Assembly (NCBI RefSeq): GCF_000230675.1
Contig: NZ_AGIK01000001.1
Coordinates: 558,001-622,000, forward strand
DNA: 64,000 nt
Reading direction: 5' to 3'
Source: Synechococcus sp. WH 8016
Lineage (GTDB): Bacteria; Cyanobacteriota; Cyanobacteriia; PCC-6307; Cyanobiaceae
Shown piece after piece: positions 62,337 to 64,000 of the stretch. The notes below the pieces were generated by a model. That model saw nothing but the letters and a program-made list of their open reading frames with translations. It searched no databases and was not told where the DNA came from. Within the stretch, counting starts at the first letter, position 1. Each line of letters starts with the position of its first letter. A program made the translations under genes and the position numbers.

Positions 62337-64000
62337 TTAGAATTTAAATGTTGTCTGGACCAACCCACCAAAAACATTGAATTGGCCATCGTAGCCACTT
62401 CCGTTCTTCACGAAAGCTTGTGTGTCCTGTCCCTCAGGACGAGATAGATAAAACAGTGCTGGTGTAATAGCAATGTTATCTGTCACCTGGAAGTTGTAAT
62501 ACAACTCGAAGACATAGTTGCCATCGTATGGAGTATCACCACCCTTAAGAGCCGTCGCAAACGTAGGTTGGCCAACAGCAAAGCCAAGATCATTGCCTTT
62601 TAAGAAGACATCATCCCACTTAAGGCCAGCCATCCAGCTCTGAGTCGTCAAAGGAGTTCCATCTGCCTTGTCGTTAGAACTCACCGTATTCAAACCCCAA
62701 CCAAGAGAGATGGAGGGAATGAAGCCTGGATCTTCAGGAGCCCAGTAAGCATTAATCGCGTAACTGTTCGAGCTGCTGGCACGACGAAGTGAATCTTTTT
62801 CGCCATATTCGCAGTCATTGTTCCAGTCATCAGACTTTGCAAAACTGGTTCCACGACGGAGGCCATTACCGCTATCGCATTGCCCATAGCGGTAGCCAAG
62901 AGCGACACCCCAGCGAGGACCGGCGTAACCCACTTGAGCCATCAAGCTGGCTTCAGAATTGGAAGTCATGAAACCTCCTTTATTGGGGTCAGAGATATTT
63001 CCATTCTTGTCATCAGCAACATAGTTGACAGAGACACTGAAGTTGTTATCTCCCTTGTCAACTTTCTGTTGCCAATAAGCACCAATCAGCTGTCCAGTTT
63101 CTTTGTTGTAAACACCACTGGTTCCCATCAATGCCGTCCAATCAAGGATTTTGGCACCACCTTTATTATACTTAGAAGGCCACAGAGCGATCGACTCAGT
63201 ATTACGAGCAACGGCACCAGCAATCACGGTGAATTGATCGCCTACAGGAAACTTGTAGTAAAGGCGGTCAACAATCACATTATTGCTGAGAGCGCTGTCA
63301 ACAGCACCCGAGTCGGTCGCAACGTCCAGTGCGGCGAGGTTTACACCTGCACCAGCAAAAGCATTTTTGCCCTTTTTAAAGTTGCCAGCCCGCAAACGAG
63401 CAAGCAATTTATCTTTGCCTGTAAAACTAGTATTAAAAACTAAGCGTTGATCGTAGTTGAAAGTGGTAGCACCAAAAGCACTGTTGTAAGCATCAGCGCC
63501 AGCCTTGCTACCACCAGCATTCGTCGCACCGATCACAAAGGTGGATTGTCCCTTCAGTTTGGTGGTGGTGGAGAACTGAGTTGCTTCCAGTTCGCCAACG
63601 CGAGCTTCCAAACCGTCAACACGGCCCTTGAGGATGGCGAGTTCCTTTTCGAACTCTTTCATCAGGCGCTTCAGCTCGTCGGTCACTTCGGTGACGCGGT
63701 CGAGACAAGCGTTCAACAGAGCAGCCGCTTCATAGCGGGTCATTGCCCTGTTACCGCGGTAGGTGCCGTTGGGGTAACCAGCCACACAGCCGTAGCGCTC
63801 GATCAGGTTGCTAAGTGCCTGATAAGCCCAGTCGGTTGGGTAAACGTCGGAAAACTGAGTGATGCTGGTGACTTGCTCGCGGCTGTTCGATGCAGAGCTG
63901 GCGGCGTAGTCAGAAACACCGTTGATGTTCAGCTCAGTCGCTTTGAAATCAGTGGCGTTTGCAGCCACAGGAGCCAAAAGGCCCAGGGCCGCTGGGGCCA
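62337..64000 (-). CDS. SomA/SomB-type porin, 5' end beyond window
   Basis: The visible 554 codons encode the end of a signal peptide (APAALGLLAPVAANA), an SLH domain, a coiled-coil and an OprB barrel ending F-K-F. The start lies just outside. About the first 150 residues are nearly identical to those of the porin at 41,120 (differences at a few codons, e.g. NGVSD versus NAVSD), whereas the barrels differ strongly. It shares the phosphate cluster, so it may serve phosphate or other anion uptake, but substrate cannot be read from sequence. Confidence 0.9.
   Translation of the reverse strand, partial: APAALGLLAPVAANATDFKATELNINGVSDYAASSASNSREQVTSITQFSDVYPTDWAYQALSNLIERYGCVAGYPNGTYRGNRAMTRYEAAALLNACLDRVTEVTDELKRLMKEFEKELAILKGRVDGLEARVGELEATQFSTTTKLKGQSTFVIGATNAGGSKAGADAYNSAFGATTFNYDQRLVFNTSFTGKDKLLARLRAGNFKKGKNAFAGAGVNLAALDVATDSGAVDSALSNNVIVDRLYYKFPVGDQFTVIAGAVARNTESIALWPSKYNKGGAKILDWTALMGTSGVYNKETGQLIGAYWQQKVDKGDNNFSVSVNYVADDKNGNISDPNKGGFMTSNSEASLMAQVGYAGPRWGVALGYRYGQCDSGNGLRRGTSFAKSDDWNNDCEYGEKDSLRRASSSNSYAINAYWAPEDPGFIPSISLGWGLNTVSSNDKADGTPLTTQSWMAGLKWDDVFLKGNDLGFAVGQPTFATALKGGDTPYDGNYVFELYYNFQVTDNIAITPALFYLSRPEGQDTQAFVKNGSGYDGQFNVFGGLVQTTFKF

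Overview
The window looks like a chromosomal segment of a marine picocyanobacterium, most likely Synechococcus (subcluster 5.1). The evidence is the mix of SLH/OprB-type SomA porins, a PtrA-like Crp regulator, IdiA/FutA, DUF760 and DUF4336 proteins, phylloquinone genes (menD, menB) and a ferritin close to the one studied in strain CC9311. No tRNA, rRNA or CRISPR array was recognised.

Bases 1 to about 22,580 are an accessory island. The left edge holds a truncated leftward gene with a DUF3854-like (Toprim-related) domain, a divergent terminase-small-subunit-like gene and a small HTH (AlpA/excisionase-like) gene. These are parts expected in a phage satellite or tycheposon-like element. Next come a DUF429 gene and a FitAB/VapBC-type toxin-antitoxin pair. 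From 3,864 to 21,122 lies a 17-kb cassette of ten genes in two convergent, tightly coupled operons. The rightward operon encodes a Z1-domain ATPase, a PD-(D/E)XK nuclease-like protein, a MutL/MORC-type GHKL ATPase, an unknown protein, a DUF6339-like protein and a Vsr endonuclease. The leftward operon encodes a RecB-like nuclease/SF1 helicase, a second GHKL ATPase, a second unknown protein, a second DUF6339-like protein and a C5 cytosine methyltransferase fused to a HhH-GPD glycosylase-like domain. The ATPase-unknown-DUF6339 trio is therefore present twice, in the same gene order, ending in Vsr on one arm and in the methyltransferase on the other. The core resembles the R-M-linked MutL/MORC systems described by Iyer, Abhiman and Aravind, and the Mza (MutL, Z1, DUF, AIPR) defence system, but no AIPR protein is present and the doubling is unusual. 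A divergent tyrosine recombinase at 21,248-22,471 closes the island next to core genes.

Bases 22,586-37,963 are mostly core housekeeping: signal peptidase I, menD/menB (phylloquinone), an L,D-transpeptidase, glgA, murF, glmU, an MnmC-like methyltransferase and aroA. A COQ4-motif protein (34,225-35,265) sits among them.

Bases 38,377-44,957 form an iron/metal neighbourhood: two Crp-like regulators, ferritin, a SomA-like porin, a PiuC-like Fe(II) dioxygenase and the periplasmic iron-binding protein FutA/IdiA. Bases 44,932-56,867 are again core genes: ubiD, comB, a nitrilase, an amidase, murI, a polyprenyl synthase, a HAD phosphatase, acs, DUF1350, bcp and a DnaQ-like exonuclease.

Bases 56,994-64,000 form a phosphate/arsenate cluster: pstS, a GAPDH-arsJ operon that exports 1-arseno-3-phosphoglycerate, the PtrA-like regulator, a PhoB-like response regulator and a second SomA-type porin whose 5' end is nearly identical to, and inverted relative to, the porin at 41 kb.
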